64,000 nucleotides of DNA from Bettongia penicillata ogilbyi (GCA_023548195.1 JAJHZJ010000014.1:11818718-11882717); one strand, 5' to 3'; shown: positions 1 through 11,510, numbered from the stretch's first letter. Numbers and translations: made by a program. Notes: a model not told the origin generated them from the letters alone.

Positions 1-778
1 CATGTAAGTCTCTTTTGTTGTTCAGTTAATCCACCATATACCTAATTCTATTTTGCCAAGGACTGTAAGAACTCTTATGTATCAATTCCCTCAGTATCTA
101 TGTTTGCTATAGATTCATGTAAAGCAGAAACTCTACTTTGGCCTGTTTTAGATTTATTTTGAATATACCATTTCCATTTAATTATGCAAGCATCCTGTGT
201 ATGTTCAAATCTATGAGAAGCTGGATTACTTATTCCTCAGCTTATAATTGGGATTCCAGGCCTAAATATGACCTCAGGGTCTAAAGTCAGCTGTTCAGTC
301 TCTATCAAAGTCCAATACACAGTTAACAACAACTTTTCAAAAGGGTTATGTTGAATTCCAGATGAAGGTAGTTTCCTAGACCAAAATCCTAAGGGTACTT
401 TTCGACTTTATGGTTCTTGTGTTAAACACAAGTTTCCATGTTCATCCTGTACAGTCACTTGTAATTCACCAGGTCAATTTGCATAGGCCATAAATCTAGG
501 GTCAATTGTATAGAGGCCTTTGCTTCTTCAAAAGCTTTACTCTGCTAAAGTCCTCAATTCAATTCATAATTTTTTCCTAGAAATTTTGTATAAGGGTTTC
601 AAAATTTGTCCTAATTATGGTATGTCATGCCAGCAATATCCAAATGATCCTATTAGTTTTTGGCCTCCTCATTGATAGGGATAGGAAAATTCTGAATCTT
701 TTGTTGGGCTTGTGGGAGAATCTCTCACCATCGCTGATTCCATTGTATACTCAAAAACTTTACAGTTTGAGCTGGCTC
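1..778 (-). pseudogene. pol: Downstream pol remnant (RT thumb/connection side)
   Basis: The - strand translation in mixed frames continues the RT domain with retrovirus-like stretches (a lysine-arginine-rich segment near 390-420 followed by FWSRKLPSS, and a PFEKLLLTVYW-like segment near 310-350), as seen in the RT connection region before RNase H. Stops and frameshifts interrupt it. The element leaves the window at position 1, so RNase H and integrase cannot be assessed. No host gene is visible here on either strand. Confidence 0.5.
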
Positions 779-1330
779 TTAAATCTTTGCAGGGTTATTT
801 TCCACCCTTTGCTCAATTAAAAGTGTCAAACTCTTCTCCACTTTTTCTACAGTTTTTCCCTGTACCATAATATTATCTATGTAGTGTGTCAGGTGTACAT
901 CAGGTAGTTCTAATTCTTCCAAACGTTCAGCCACAATCCTATGACAAATACTAGGGTTATGCAGATATCCTTGTGGCAAGTGTGTAACAGTATATTGTCG
1001 ACCCTGACAAGTGAAAGCAACTTGCTCCCATTGTTTTGAATCTATCGGGATAGTAAAGAAAGCATTGGTATAATTAACATCTGTGTACCAACTCCTATCA
1101 TATTTCTGGATCTTTTCTATTAAGGTAATGATATCTGGAACAGCATCATACAAGGGAGGAGTCACCATATTCAATTATGTATAATCCACTATCATCCTCC
1201 AAGCCCCTTCTGACTTTCATGCTGGCTAGGTGGGATTGATTGTTCCATCAAGTGGTTATAGGGAGTAACACTTCTCCCTCAACATATTCCTTTATAGTAT
1301 TGGTAATTTCAACTTTCCTGCTTGTCATGT
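779..1330 (-). pseudogene. pol: Retroviral reverse transcriptase domain (pol), disrupted
   Basis: The open stretch 1174-779 (131 residues) covers RT palm and fingers: a DVNYTNAFFTIPID segment where retroviral RTs carry the first catalytic aspartate, then LPQG, then YIDN-I-M in place of the usual Y-x-D-D. The second catalytic aspartate is therefore replaced by Asn. Upstream, to about 1330, other frames still encode pieces typical of the RT start (a VDYTQLN-like stretch is recognisable across frameshifts). It has no functional start, and downstream the frame ends at a stop near 779. The copy should be catalytically dead. Confidence 0.85.
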
Positions 1331-1382
1331 GATACTGCTTCACTTTATCACTTTAGAAAGTTCAGGAAAAGTGATAGGTCCA

Positions 1383-1405
1383 TTTTTTTTTTTTTTTTTT
1401 TTTTT
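1383..1405. repeat. Poly(T) run, 23 bases
   Basis: An uninterrupted T run lies between the protease and RT remnants of the provirus. On the element's coding strand it is poly(A). It may be an expanded A-tract or the tail of a very short inserted sequence; no flanking duplication is obvious. Confidence 0.9.
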
Positions 1406-1439
1406 ACCCACTAAAAGTTCCTCTCTTTCTTACTGCAAA

Positions 1440-1740
1440 TTGGAATCCACCCTCAGGTAAATTTAAAGTCGCACCTCTCAATATATCTGTTCCAAAGATG
1501 TATTCAGGAATGATTACAATTACCACGATATATTCTTTCTTAGATCATTGTTCAGTTTTCATCATTAGATTGACTTGACTGGATGATTTCATTCCCTCCC
1601 AGTTCTTTGATGGTGATAGGAGTTTCATGTTTAAACTTATCAGAGTTTTCATGTATAAGGGAGGCCTCTTCCCTAGTATCCATTAATGCACTAGTTACAG
1701 TGTTTGATCCATTTTTCCAATATACAGTCAAATTGATATG
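1440..1740 (-). pseudogene. pro: Retroviral aspartic protease remnant
   Basis: The - strand encodes a retropepsin-like segment: an ALMDT-R-E-EASLI stretch where active proteases have the D-T/S-G triad (codons at 1680-1672), then a flap-side region and, after a stop and frameshift, a FGTDIL-like segment matching the conserved second half of the fold. The catalytic glycine is read as arginine, which should abolish activity. Its position between gag-like and RT sequence supports the assignment. Confidence 0.6.
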
Positions 1741-1799
1741 GGGTCTGTAATCCTATCTGTGTATTTCCTTCCTCTCAACTGGGCTTTGCCAATTTCTTA

Positions 1800-3120
1800 T
1801 TCTTCTTGAAGATGCAACAAACTTGAGTGCAAGGCTTCAGGGGGATCTGTAGGGGAAGTTCTTACTTTTCTATTTTGTCTAGTATCAAGTCCCTTTTCTT
1901 GGTCGGAATACCATCTATGCTTCCAAAATCTGGCTCTGCTCTCAGTAGAGCAGTAAACAATTCCTTCTTTGTCCATTTGCTCTGATTTTAAATCTGCTGG
2001 CTATTTACTCCTCTCTCCAGGAATTTTGTCTTTTCCCAACTCCCCTATGTCACTTAAATGTGAAATCTTATCCAGCACCTCTGTAACAGGGTGCTTTATT
2101 TTCTCAATTATTAGAGTCAAAATTAAGTGCTTGTAAGAAGGAAGAGCTGTCTTCACTATTATATGCCTATGGCAAATTGAAAAGGGGAGTATCTTAGTAT
2201 TCATCTGCATTTCTGATCATTATGGCAGTCTTCTTACCTCCACTTTGCATTCCAGGGTTTGTCTCCACTACACCAAATAGAATCAATAAGATACTGCCTA
2301 GTTCAATCTTCTCAACCCAAGCCTATCAGATTATTGGTATTGTTGTCTCCTTGTACATTGTAATCTCTAAAAGTCTGCTGTACAAAAGGATTCTGACTAA
2401 TACCTACAAATTTCAAGCAAACCACACTGTCTATAAATACTCCTCTGGTTCCTTCATCACTGATTATCACCATCCAAGATATTAACGATTCTTCCATCCT
2501 CTGGATGAAACAAATCAAAATACCTGTGAGCTCCTGTTGAGTACAATTTTTAATTATTTCCCTAAACACTGTGTTACTTCCTTTGTTCTCCTGTTTCTGT
2601 CTCATTGTTGGGCATGCTTATGCCTGAAAAACTCCTTCTAACATCATTTCACTTCCTTATTTTGACTTCCTTACATCACTGTGGCAACTAGGCTGGATCT
2701 GTACAAAGGTCATATGCACATTTCTTTTGTCAGCTTCAGCTTCTTTTGAGCTAAATGAATAGTCTTTTCTTTCACTTGAGACCCCCTGGCCAAGTCTTTT
2801 AAAGGAGAGCCTGAAGGCTGAGAATTCTCATGCAAACTAACTAACTCTTTTTCCATCTGAAGTTTTTTCCTTCTTCTCTGTTTTTATACATAATGTGGCA
2901 ACCAGTTAATAAAACCCATCTTCCCATAATTACCCTTAACAGCTCCTTCCTTGGACAAAGTGAAATTCCTTGCCAACACCTTTCCAAGTCCCCAGGATCC
3001 CCCTCCTATAAACTTGTTTCCCAGTTTTCACAGTGTCCAGTTCTTTTAGCCTATTCCCTAAAGAGGGAAGAATATGTTAAATCATTACAACCTGGGATAC
3101 TACTTTCTTTTTCTAAATCC
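1800..3120 (-). pseudogene. gag: Probable gag region of the endogenous retrovirus
   Basis: This lies between the primer-binding-site-like sequence and the protease remnant, where gag is expected. The longest open pieces are 2605-2312 (97 residues, with a TGILICFIQRMEESLISWM stretch and a NPFVQQTFRDY stretch) and 2210-2001 (69 residues). I see no clear major homology region or zinc knuckle, so the call depends mainly on position. Frames are broken. Confidence 0.45.
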
Positions 3121-3156
3121 TTTTTGCCTCCAAAGAGATAGTTTATACTCTGCCAT

Positions 3157-3172
3157 CCTGTTCATGAGGCCA
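3157..3172 (-). promoter_or_regulatory. Candidate retroviral primer-binding site
   Basis: On the - strand the sequence reads TGGCCTCATGAACAGG. It starts with TGG, ends in GAACAGG as lysine-type sites do, and is preceded by CA-TT, the spacing seen between LTR end and primer site in many retroviruses. The middle is diverged, so the tRNA identity is uncertain. Confidence 0.45.
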
Positions 3173-3174
3173 AA

Positions 3175-3620
3175 TGTATCACCAAGGCAATATTCACAGC
3201 ACGGGGGGTGACTATGAACATGTCAGGGTAGTTCTCAGGGGCAAAGTGTAAAAGACTCTCCATATGGAAGGCAGAAGAAAAACATTTATTTGAACACCAG
3301 AAAGCCAAATGCCAGAACCAGAAAGCAAAATCTGTAATGATGACCAAGAAGTTAATAAAAATGATCACAGGAGCAGGCAACGTCATTCCCAAGCCTCCCT
3401 GGCTCTGCCAGGGCCTTTTCACAAGCAAAAAAATAGTCATAGGTCTGAGCCTTGCCATGCCTGCCTGCATGCCTGTGTCATCTCCTCTGCACTGACCATG
3501 CTTACGCACTTCCTACCAGTTCTCCACCCTTCCTGTTTCACCTGTTCAACAAGCCTTTCCTGCCACATCTGTCTTAGACTTACAAGTGATTCAAGCAAGA
3601 CACATGGAACTATTAATGAA
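3175..3620 (-). mobile_element. Candidate 5' LTR of the endogenous retrovirus
   Basis: The U5 end in CA is placed at 3175, two bases before the primer-site-like sequence. A poly(A) signal AATAAA is present on the - strand at 3290-3285, about 110 bases before the LTR end, which suits an R-U5 arrangement. The U3 start is not defined: no convincing TG terminus with a duplication can be tested because the other LTR is outside the window. A 115-codon open frame on the - strand here (3509-3162) is not taken as a gene. Confidence 0.45.
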
Positions 3621-4193
3621 TGAGAAAGACATTCTCATTTAAATTGTTATTAAATACATATATAATGTTATTCCATTAGAAAGTGTGTTTCTTCTCTGTT
3701 AGTTTAAATGGGACTGTCATGTAATTAACTGTACGAAGGCTACTGCTGCACTGCACTAGGGAGTCTATTTCTTCGATTCTATGGATTCTTCAGTGTCTAT
3801 ACATATGCAATTCTGGATTACCTGCTTGCTCAAGATTATCCGAAACATTTGCATTTAGATCACTGTGTACTTCCAAAACATATGTATCATAGTTGACTGC
3901 TTTTATTGGAAGTCCTAGTTGTACATCTAGAAAATCTAAGCATGACTCCACTTGGAACTAGGACTATAATTCTGGCTGTTTTACATGAAAACATATAAAT
4001 TTCTTCAAAAATAAGACAAGGCTAAACAAAATGAACCTCGACAATGTTTGTTCAAACAAACAATCTTGAAAAGATTTGATATACAACAGACGTAGAATGA
4101 ATACAAAAAAAATGCATTATGAGAAGGTGGAAAAAGGTGAAACTTTATGAGTTAAAATCACTTAGATTTCAGAATCCCTTCCTCCAATCACTT
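3621..4193. other. Unassigned spacer
   Basis: AT-rich sequence between the retrovirus and the first HAL1. No open frame of note, no RNA gene and no recognised repeat. Confidence 0.5.
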
Positions 4194-5240
4194 AAATTAT
4201 TTCTTTTTTTTAATTTGTTTATGTAACTTTTTATATTCATTTTCACAAAATTTTGGGTTCCAAATTTTCTCCTCATTTATCCCCTTCCCCCACCCCAATG
4301 CACCAAGCAATCTAATTTTCCCTATCATGAACCTGCCCTCTCTTCTATCATCCCTCCCTTCTCTTATCCCCATCTTCTCTTTTGTCCTGTAGGGCCAGAT
4401 GATGTTCTATTTCCCATTAACTGTATTTCTTATTTCCTAGTGGCAACAACAATACTCAACAGTTGTTCCTAAAACTTTGAGTTCCAAATTCTCCTCATCC
4501 CTCCCTCCCCACCCATTCCCTTTGGGAAGGCAGGCAATTCAATATAGGCCATATCTGTGTAGTTTTGCAAATGAGTTCGATTACAGTCATGTTGTATAAG
4601 ACTAACTGCATATCCCACCATCCTATTCTGCCCCCAATTGTTTCTATTCTGTCCTTTGATCCTGTCCCTCCCCAAGTGTTGACTTCAAATTGCTCCCTTC
4701 CCCCATTGCCCTCCCTTCCATCATCCCTCCCTCCCTGCTTATCTCCTTCTCCCCCACTTTCCTGTACTGTAAGATAGGTTTTCATAACAAAATGAGTGTA
4801 CATTTTACTGCTTCCTTTAATCGAATGTTATAAGGGTAACTTTCATGTTTTTTTCTCAACTCTCCTCTTTTTCCCTCCACTAAAAATTCTCCTGTTTGCC
4901 TCTTGAATGAGATATAATTTACTCCATTCCATTTCACCCTCTCTCCTACCAGTACATTTCTCTCTCACCATTTACCTTAATTTCTTTTAAGATATGGTCC
5001 CATCCTATTCAATTCACTCTGTGCTCTCTGTCTCTGTGTGTGCCTGCATGTGTGTAAGTGTGTGTGCATGTGCGCATGTACGTGTGTGTGTGTACGTCTG
5101 TGTGTGATCCTACCAACTACTCGGATACTGAAACTTTTTAAGTGTTACAAATATTGTCTTTCCATGTAGGAATGTAAACAGTTCACTTTTGGTAAGTCCT
5201 TTATGACTTCCCTTTGCTGTTTACTTTTTTATGATTCTTC

Positions 5241-6343
5241 TCATTCTTGTGTTTGAAAGTCAAATTTTCTTTTCAGCTCTGGTCTTTTCATCAAGAATGC
5301 TTGAAAGTCCTCTGTTTCATTGAAAGACCATATTTTCCCCTGAAGTATTATACTCAGTTTTGCTGGGTAGGTGATTCTTGGTTTGCGTCCTAGTTCCTTT
5401 GACTTCTGGAATATCCTATTCCACGCGCTTTGATCCCTTAATGTAGAAGCTGCTAGATCTTGTGTTATCCTGATTGTATTTCCACAATACTGGAATTGTT
5501 TCTTTCTAGCTACTTGCAAGATTTTCTCCTTGACCTGTAAATTCTGGATTTTGGCCACAATGTTCCTAGGAGTTTCTCTCTTTGGAACTCTTTCAGGTGG
5601 TGATCGTTGGATTCTTTCAATACTTATTTTGCCCTCTGGTTCTAGAATGTCAGGGCAGTTTTCCTTTATAATTTCATGAAAGGTGATGTCTAGGCTCTTT
5701 TTTTGATCATGGCTTTCAGGTAGTCCCATAATTTTTAAATTGTCTCTCCTGGATCTATTTTCCAGGTCAGTTATTTTTCCAATGAGATATTTCACCATCT
5801 CTTCCATTTTTTCATTCTTTTGGTTTTGTTTTATGATTTTTTGGTTTCTCAGAAAGTCATTAGACTCCATCTGTTCCATTTTAATCTTGAGAGAACTTTT
5901 TTCTTCAGTGAGCTTTTGAACCTCTTTTTCCATTTGGCTAATTCTGCTTTTGAAAGCATTCATCTCCTGATTGGCTTTTTGAACCTCTTTTGCCAATTGA
6001 GTTATCCTATTTTTAAGGTGTTATTTTCTTCAGCATTTTTTTGGGTCTCCTTTAGCAAGGTATTGACCCATTTTTCATGCTTTTCTTGCATCTCTCTCAT
6101 TTCTCTTCCCAGTTTTTCCTCCACCTGTCTAACTTGATTTTCAAAATGCTTTTTGAGCTCTTCCATGGCCTGAGCCCACTGGACATCCAACTCGGATGTC
6201 TGGGATAGAGAGGCCCTGACCTCTACGTCTTTTCCTGATGGCAAACATTGTACTTCCTTATCAGAAATGATGGGAGGAAGGAACGTCTCTTCCCCAAGAA
6301 AGTAGCTCTCTATGGTCTCACTTTGCTTCTTTTTCCTGGGCAT
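5241..6343 (-). pseudogene. HAL1 ORF1 (L1 ORF1p-like RNA-binding protein), one frameshift
   Basis: The start MPRKKKQSETIESYF at 6343 opens a 113-codon piece ending at 6002; the remaining 251 codons (5996-5241) continue in another frame to a stop after FDFQTQE. Comparison with the other copies here suggests a one-base deletion in an A run near 6015. Order along the protein: basic N-terminus, a long coiled coil (heptad-rich EELKKHFENQ to KLTEEKSSLK), an RRM-like core (NRSRRDNLKIMGLPE), and a basic C-terminal domain (LQVARKKQFQYCG, ITQDLAASTLRD). L1 ORF1p is a trimeric nucleic-acid chaperone that coats the element RNA. This copy is the best preserved ORF1 in the window but is not continuous. Confidence 0.85.
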
Positions 6344-6520
6344 TTTCCCAGCCAGTTACTTGACTCCTGAGATTCCTCTCCACCCCTGCATAGATATACC
6401 CTGCTAGTGCTTGGGGTCTTAGATCAAATGCAGCTTTCCAGCCTCAGGGCTTTCCGTGGTGGAAGCAGCTGCTATTCAATGTGAGCTTAAGTTCTGGTGC
6501 TTGGGTTGGGGAAGGGCCAC

Positions 6521-6664
6521 CTCCCAGGCTCAGTTCCCTCAATGGCTTTGGGCAGAGACCTTCAGTAATGGAGCAAGTGGGGGCAGGGCCACCTCCCAGG
6601 CTCAGTTCCCTCAGGGGGTTTATGCAGAGACATTTAGTAATGGAGCTACTGCCTGCTCGGGGAG
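6521..6664 (-). repeat. Two tandem 72-bp units in the HAL1 5' UTR
   Basis: Units start at 6521 and 6593 on the + strand with an identical 20-base segment, CTCCCAGGCTCAGTTCCCTC. The second unit is diverged at its end. Related units occur in HAL1 copy 5. They resemble the promoter monomers of some rodent L1 5' UTRs in organisation; a promoter role is inference. Confidence 0.7.
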
Positions 6665-7129
6665 TCCCGGGCCGCCACTGCTGCCTCTGCCGCTGCCTCC
6701 CGAGGGGGCCTAAGTCACGGAGACACCCCGTTCCCCTTTTGGCCAGCCCAGAAGTCTCTCTCACTGACCCAGAGCACCTGTGGGTGGAGGGACCTTCCTG
6801 GCTGCCAGAAATTCTGTCCCTGAAGCCTGCTCGGATCTGCTTCTCTGGGGCCACACAGCCGGGGCAATGCAAGGCTGGGCTCCGTGTCTGGAACATGACT
6901 GACCCCTGCAGATGGCTTTTCAGGGCTCTCTGGAATGGAAATCTCTTCCAGTATGTTTCTGGGTGGGTTCCACTGCTCCAGAATTTGTGGGGAGTTCCTT
7001 TTACAGGAATTTATGGAGTGTGGATTCAGAGCTAGTATACGTGAGTCTTCTTACTCTGCCATCTTGGCTCCTCCTCGTTCAATTATTTCTTGGTAACATT
7101 GACAGTATTATGTCATTAACATCTCTACA

Positions 7130-7640
7130 CTGATAATTCTAAAATCTACCTATATTACCCCAAATTCTCAGCTGACTTTTAACCTCATGCCTTCAAATTA
7201 CTTTTAGATATCTTGATGAATGTCCTGTAGACATCTTAAAACTCACAATGTACAAAATGGAAGTCCTACCCCCCATCTTTCCTATTTCTATAGAGGGCAC
7301 ACTCCCAATGCTCAGACTCACAACGTAGAAGTTATCCTGCACTATTCACTCTCTCTTGTTGGATGTATCCAATTTGCTGCCATGTCTGTTAATTTCACCT
7401 TTGCAACATCTCTCAGTTATCCACTGACACTGCCATCACCCTAGTACAGATCCCTTATCATCTCATGCTGGGACTATAATAGGTGAGTCTACTTGTCTCA
7501 GTGCCCTTTCTCATTCCATTCCAAACCTCCATTCAGTCATGATTTTTCAAAAGTGCAAGTTTGACCTTAACACCTCCTGTCTTCTCAAAAAACTCCTGTG
7601 GCTTCCTATAGCATCCAGAATGTTCTGTTTGCCATTTATC
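7130..7640 (+). mobile_element. L2 LINE fragment (3' part of the RT ORF)
   Basis: The order of word-like blocks matches the L2 ORF2 C-terminal region: acatcttaaaactcacaatg, then the tatccaatttgctgccatgt block, catctctcagttatccac, accctagtacagatccctta, and finally ctcctgtggcttcctatagc. It is old, with stops in every frame. The truncated L1 begins at its 3' edge. Confidence 0.75.
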
Positions 7641-7649
7641 TGATTATTA

Positions 7650-8395
7650 ATGGTTACTTCTTTGATGCAGTTGTTGATGCTCTGCAATTTTTTTTGAGAA
7701 CTTTGTTTTCATATTTGTCAACCAGTTATCCATTGGGGAATGGCAATTTGTGATGGTGATGCCCTGGATATGAACAGGTAGTCTTCAGAGGAAAAAATTA
7801 AAGATATCTATAGTTATATGAAAAAATGTTCTAAATCATTATTAATTAGAGAGATGAAAATCAAAACAACTTTGCGATACCACATCACACCTAGCAGATT
7901 GGCTAATATGACAAAATTATGATGACAAATGTGGAATAAGATGTGGGAGAGTTGGAACACTAATTCATTGTTGGTCAAAATGTGAGCTGATCCAACCATT
8001 CTGAATAGCAATTTGGAACTATGACCAAAGGGCTATGAAAATATGCATACCCTTTGACCCACCAATATCATTTCTAGTACTGTAACCCCAACAGATCATA
8101 AAAATGAGAAAGAGTCCCACATGTAAAAAAATATTTATAGCAGTGCTCATTATATGAGCCAAAAAATAGAAATCAAGGGGATACTCATCAGTTGGGGAAT
8201 GGCTGAATAAATTGTGGTGTATGGAAGTAATGGAATGCTACTGTGCTGTAAGAAATGATGAACAGGAAGACTCCAGAGAGACATGGAAAGCTTTATATGA
8301 ACTGATGCTGATTGAAAGGACCAGAACCAGAAGAACTTTATACACAGCAACAACCACACTGTGAGAGTGTTTTTTCTGCTAGACTTAAAATTTCA
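7650..8395 (+). mobile_element. 5'-truncated L1, left part (ORF2 C-terminus and start of 3' UTR)
   Basis: This contains the distal ORF2 segment common to all L1s here (accaatatcatttctagtac, atttatagcagtgctcatta, aatggctgaataaattgtgg, aagaaatgatgaacaggaag). It is degraded by stops. The left boundary is approximate because the first 80 bases are very diverged. It continues after HAL1 copy 2 at 11113. Confidence 0.85.
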
Positions 8396-11112
8396 AGTGA
8401 GACCAGTGCAGACAAGTCCAGGGTGATGAACATAGACCAGTCCAGCATTATGACCACAGACCAGACCAGCACAGTGAGGACAGAGCAGCACGGAGCACAG
8501 ACCAGGATGGAGCAGCAGTGAGAGGACCCAAAACAGGATTCAGGGTGCTGCCAGCAGCATTTCCAAGATTACTCCACCCACAAGCATCACAGACAGATTC
8601 AAAGGTTAGTAGGAAGGCTCCAGTGGCAGCCTTTTTCAGAGCCCTCCACCTAAAGCCCCTAGAGGAATTGAAGGATTGATAGAATCTCAGCCCTGAGAGA
8701 CCTCTGCCTAAAGCCCCCGAGGGAACTGAGCCACTGATCCTATTCTCAGCACTGAACTCCTTGTAGGGGTGAGAAGCAGTCCTGCCAATGGAGCTAGAGG
8801 CTGGTGTGGTGAAGGAATTCAACTACAGATTCTGGACAGAGAAGGTTTCGTTGCTCTCAGAGCAGTGCGTAGGTCAGGAGGAGGTCAGGTAAGAAGGAAA
8901 CAGTTCTCCCTTTATTGTTCCATCTTGGAGACACAGAACTTACAGGTGCCCAGAATATACCCTCTTCCTGACAAAGGTCTCAAAGATCAAGTAACTGGCT
9001 GGGAAAATGCTCCCCAAAAGGGGGAAAATAAGATTAGAGAAGGTTACTTCCTTGGTGATCAGGTATTTTCTGATATTCTTTCATATGAAGAAGAGCAAAG
9101 CATGTCATCAGAGGAAGATATTAAAGTCAATGCTTCTACGTCTAAAACCTCCACAAAAATATGCAAATTTCTCACAAAATGGAAGAGCTCAAAAAGGATT
9201 TGGAAAATCAAGTAAGAGAGGTGGAAGAAAAATTGGGAAGAGAAATGAGAGCAATGCAAGAAAATCATGAAAAGCAAGTCAACAGCTTGCTAAAGGACAC
9301 CTCTAAATGCTGAAGAAAACAACATATTTAAAAATAGACTAACCTAAATGATAAAAGAGATTCAAAAAGTCAATGAAGAGAAGATGGTTTTAAAAATCAG
9401 AAATAGCCAAGGGGAAAAGGAGGTTCAAAATCTCACTGAAGAAAATAGTTCTTTAAAAATCAGGATGGAACAGATAGAAGCTAATAACTTTATTAGAAAT
9501 CAAGAAATTACAAAACAAATCCAAAAGAATGAAAAAAGAGATAATAATGTTAAATACCTCACTGAAAAACAAGTGACCTGAAAAATAAATCCAGGAGAGA
9601 CAATATAAAAATTATAGGATTACATGAAAGTCATGACGAAAAACAAAAAGATCCTAGACTTCATGTTTCATGAAATTATCAGGAAAACTACCCTGATATT
9701 CTAGAACCAGAGGGCAAAATAAATATTGAAAGAATCCACAGATCACCTCCTGAAAGAGATCCGAAAGGAGAAACTCCTAGGAATATTGTAGCCAAATTCC
9801 ACAGTTCCCTGGTCAAGGAGAAAATATTGCAAGCAGCCAGAAAGAAACAGTTTGAGTATTGTGGAAATACAATCAGGATGACACAGGATCTGGCAGCCTC
9901 TACTTTAAGGGATTGAAGGGCTTGGAGTATGATATTCTAGCAGTCAAAGGAAGTGGAATTAAAACCAAGAGTCACCTGTGCAGCAAAACTGAGTATAAAA
10001 TTTCAGAGGGGAAAACGGTAAATCAATGATGTAGAGGACTTTCAAGTATTCGTGATGAAAATACCAGAACTGAATAGAAAATTTGACTTTTAAACACAAG
10101 AATCAAGAGAAGCATGAAAAGGTAAAAAGGAAAGAGAAAATACAAAGGACTTTCTAAAGTTGAACGATTTACATTCTACATGGAAAGAAAATATTTTTAA
10201 CTCTTGAGACTGTTTTGTACACTTGGTTAGTTGGAGGGATTACATACACAGATATGCGCGCACACACATGCACATACAGAGAGAACACAGGGTGAGGTGA
10301 ATAAGAAGGGATGATACCTAAAAAAATATCAATGGAGGACAAGAGAAGAAAACATTGAGAGGAGAAAAGGAGAAATGGAGTGGGATAAATTATCATGAAT
10401 CAAGGAGGCAAGAAAAAGTGTCTTCAGTGGAGGGAAAAAGGGAAGTTGTGAGAGGGAAAAAGGGAAGATTGCTCTTTTCACATTTGACTTGAGGGAATGA
10501 CATACTCACTTGGTTTCGTATGAAAGCATATCTTGCTCTACAGAAGGGTATGGGAGAAGGGGACAAGTGCATGAGGGTAATGACAGAAGTGAGGACAAAC
10601 AGGAGAAAGGAGGAATCAGAAGTTAACACTTGGGGAGGGACAAGGTCAAAAGGGAGAATAGAATAAATGGGAAGCAGGATGGGATGGAAGGAAATATGGT
10701 CAGCCTTACACAGCTTGACTACTATGGAAGTCTTTTTGCAAAACTGCACTTATACAGCCTATATTTGCCTACTTTCTCAGTGGGGATGAGTGGGGAGGGA
10801 GGAAGAGAGAGAAGTTGGAATTCAAAGTATTAAGAATGAATTTTGAGAATTCCTTTTGCATATAGCTGGGAAATAAAAAATACAGTTAATGGAGTCTAGT
10901 AACCTATCTTGCCCTACAAGAAAAGAGAGAAGGGACTAAGGGAAGGGATGGGTGTGATGGAAAGGAGGGCATATAGAGGGAAGAGGTAATTAGAATATAA
11001 GGTGTTATGGGGTAGGGTAGGGGTAGGGAAGAGGTGGGTAGAAAATTTGGAACTCAAAATTTTGTGGAAATGAATATTGAATGCTAAAAACAAAAACCAT
11101 TAAAAATAAAAT
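8396..11112 (+). mobile_element. HAL1 copy 2, inserted in an L1 3' UTR
   Basis: A + strand half-L1: 5' UTR from about 8396, ORF1 remnant 9007-10093, a 3' UTR with a CA-rich stretch near 10240-10275, purine-rich tracts, and an A-rich end at 11095-11112. It is flanked by 15-bp imperfect repeats (AGACTTAAAATTTCA at 8381-8395 and AGACTTAGAACTTCA at 11113-11127), and the L1 3' UTR resumes after it. The 5' end lacks the GGAGCCAAGATGGC start, so it is slightly 5' truncated. Confidence 0.85.
9007..10093 (+). pseudogene. HAL1 copy 2 ORF1, multiply broken
   Basis: It begins MLPKRGK at 9007. Open pieces at 9007-9270 and 9348-9581 carry the coiled coil (KMVLKIRNSQGEKEVQ, NSSLKIRMEQIEANNF). The RRM-like and C-terminal parts (to FDF near 10093) are readable only across stops and frameshifts. 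The product would be an L1 ORF1p-like chaperone; this copy cannot make it. Confidence 0.8.
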
Positions 11113-11510
11113 AGACTTAGAACTTCATTCCCAAGCAAGGTTTTACAAAATTTCCACAGGTCTCTTAAGGTAAAATGCTTTGCACATCCATAGAAATCCA
11201 TATGGAATCCATATGGAATTCAGCTGCAGAATGCAGCAGATCATTTTCTTTGGTATTACACTTTGGTTTGTTTTATGATTTTGTCCCATTCATTTTTATT
11301 CTTCTATGCAAACTGACTAGGTTGAAAATATATTTAATAGGAATATCTGTGTTGCACTTATATAAAATTTTGCCAACTCAGGGAGGGAGCAGGGAGTGAG
11401 GTGGGAAGAAAGAGAAAGGAGCGGGGAAAATCTAAGTTATGTGGAAGTGATTGTAAAACACTGAAAACAAATACAATAATAATAATAATCATTAAAAAAG
11501 AAAAAAGAAG
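11113..11510 (+). mobile_element. 5'-truncated L1, right part (3' UTR and tail)
   Basis: This is the 3' UTR shared with the L1s ending at 56255 and 58090 (tttctttggtattacacttt, a Glu/Gly-rich purine tract at 11378-11440, and aagtgattgtaaaacactga), ending in an AAT/A-rich tail near 11480-11510. It joins the part at 7650-8395 when HAL1 copy 2 is removed. Confidence 0.85.

Larger units (their letters stand above)
1..3620 (-). mobile_element. Degenerate endogenous retrovirus, 3' side cut by window edge
   Basis: Read on the - strand, the order is candidate LTR (about 3620-3175), primer-binding-site-like sequence (3172-3157), gag-like region, protease-like region, reverse transcriptase, then further pol running off position 1. 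The RT resembles class III (ERV-L or spumavirus-related) elements: an LPQGYLHNP block followed by an active-site box read as YIDN. Frames are broken throughout, so this is a dead copy. No env or 3' LTR is visible because the element leaves the window. The class assignment rests on motif memory and is moderately sure; retroviral origin is much surer. Confidence 0.8.
4206..7079 (-). mobile_element. HAL1 (ORF1-only half-L1) copy 1, full length
   Basis: The - strand starts near 7075 with GGAGCCAAGATGGCAGAG, followed by a GC-rich 5' UTR (to 6344), ORF1 (6343-5241), a purine-rich 3' UTR with a TG/CA-rich simple repeat (about 5030-5105 on +), and ends near 4206 in an A-rich tail. No ORF2 sequence lies between ORF1 and the 3' end, which is the definition of a half-L1. 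The ends are flanked by 12-bp direct repeats (4194-4205 and 7080-7091, 11 of 12 identical), a target-site duplication typical of L1-driven insertion. It must have been mobilised in trans by an L1 ORF2 protein. Confidence 0.9.

Noticed and set aside
5820..6137. 105-codon + strand open frame
   Set aside because: It is the antisense of HAL1 ORF1 (coiled-coil region), Phe/Leu/Ser-rich as expected for a shadow frame. Similar antisense frames occur at 23408-23593, 31512-31964 and 33573-33966.
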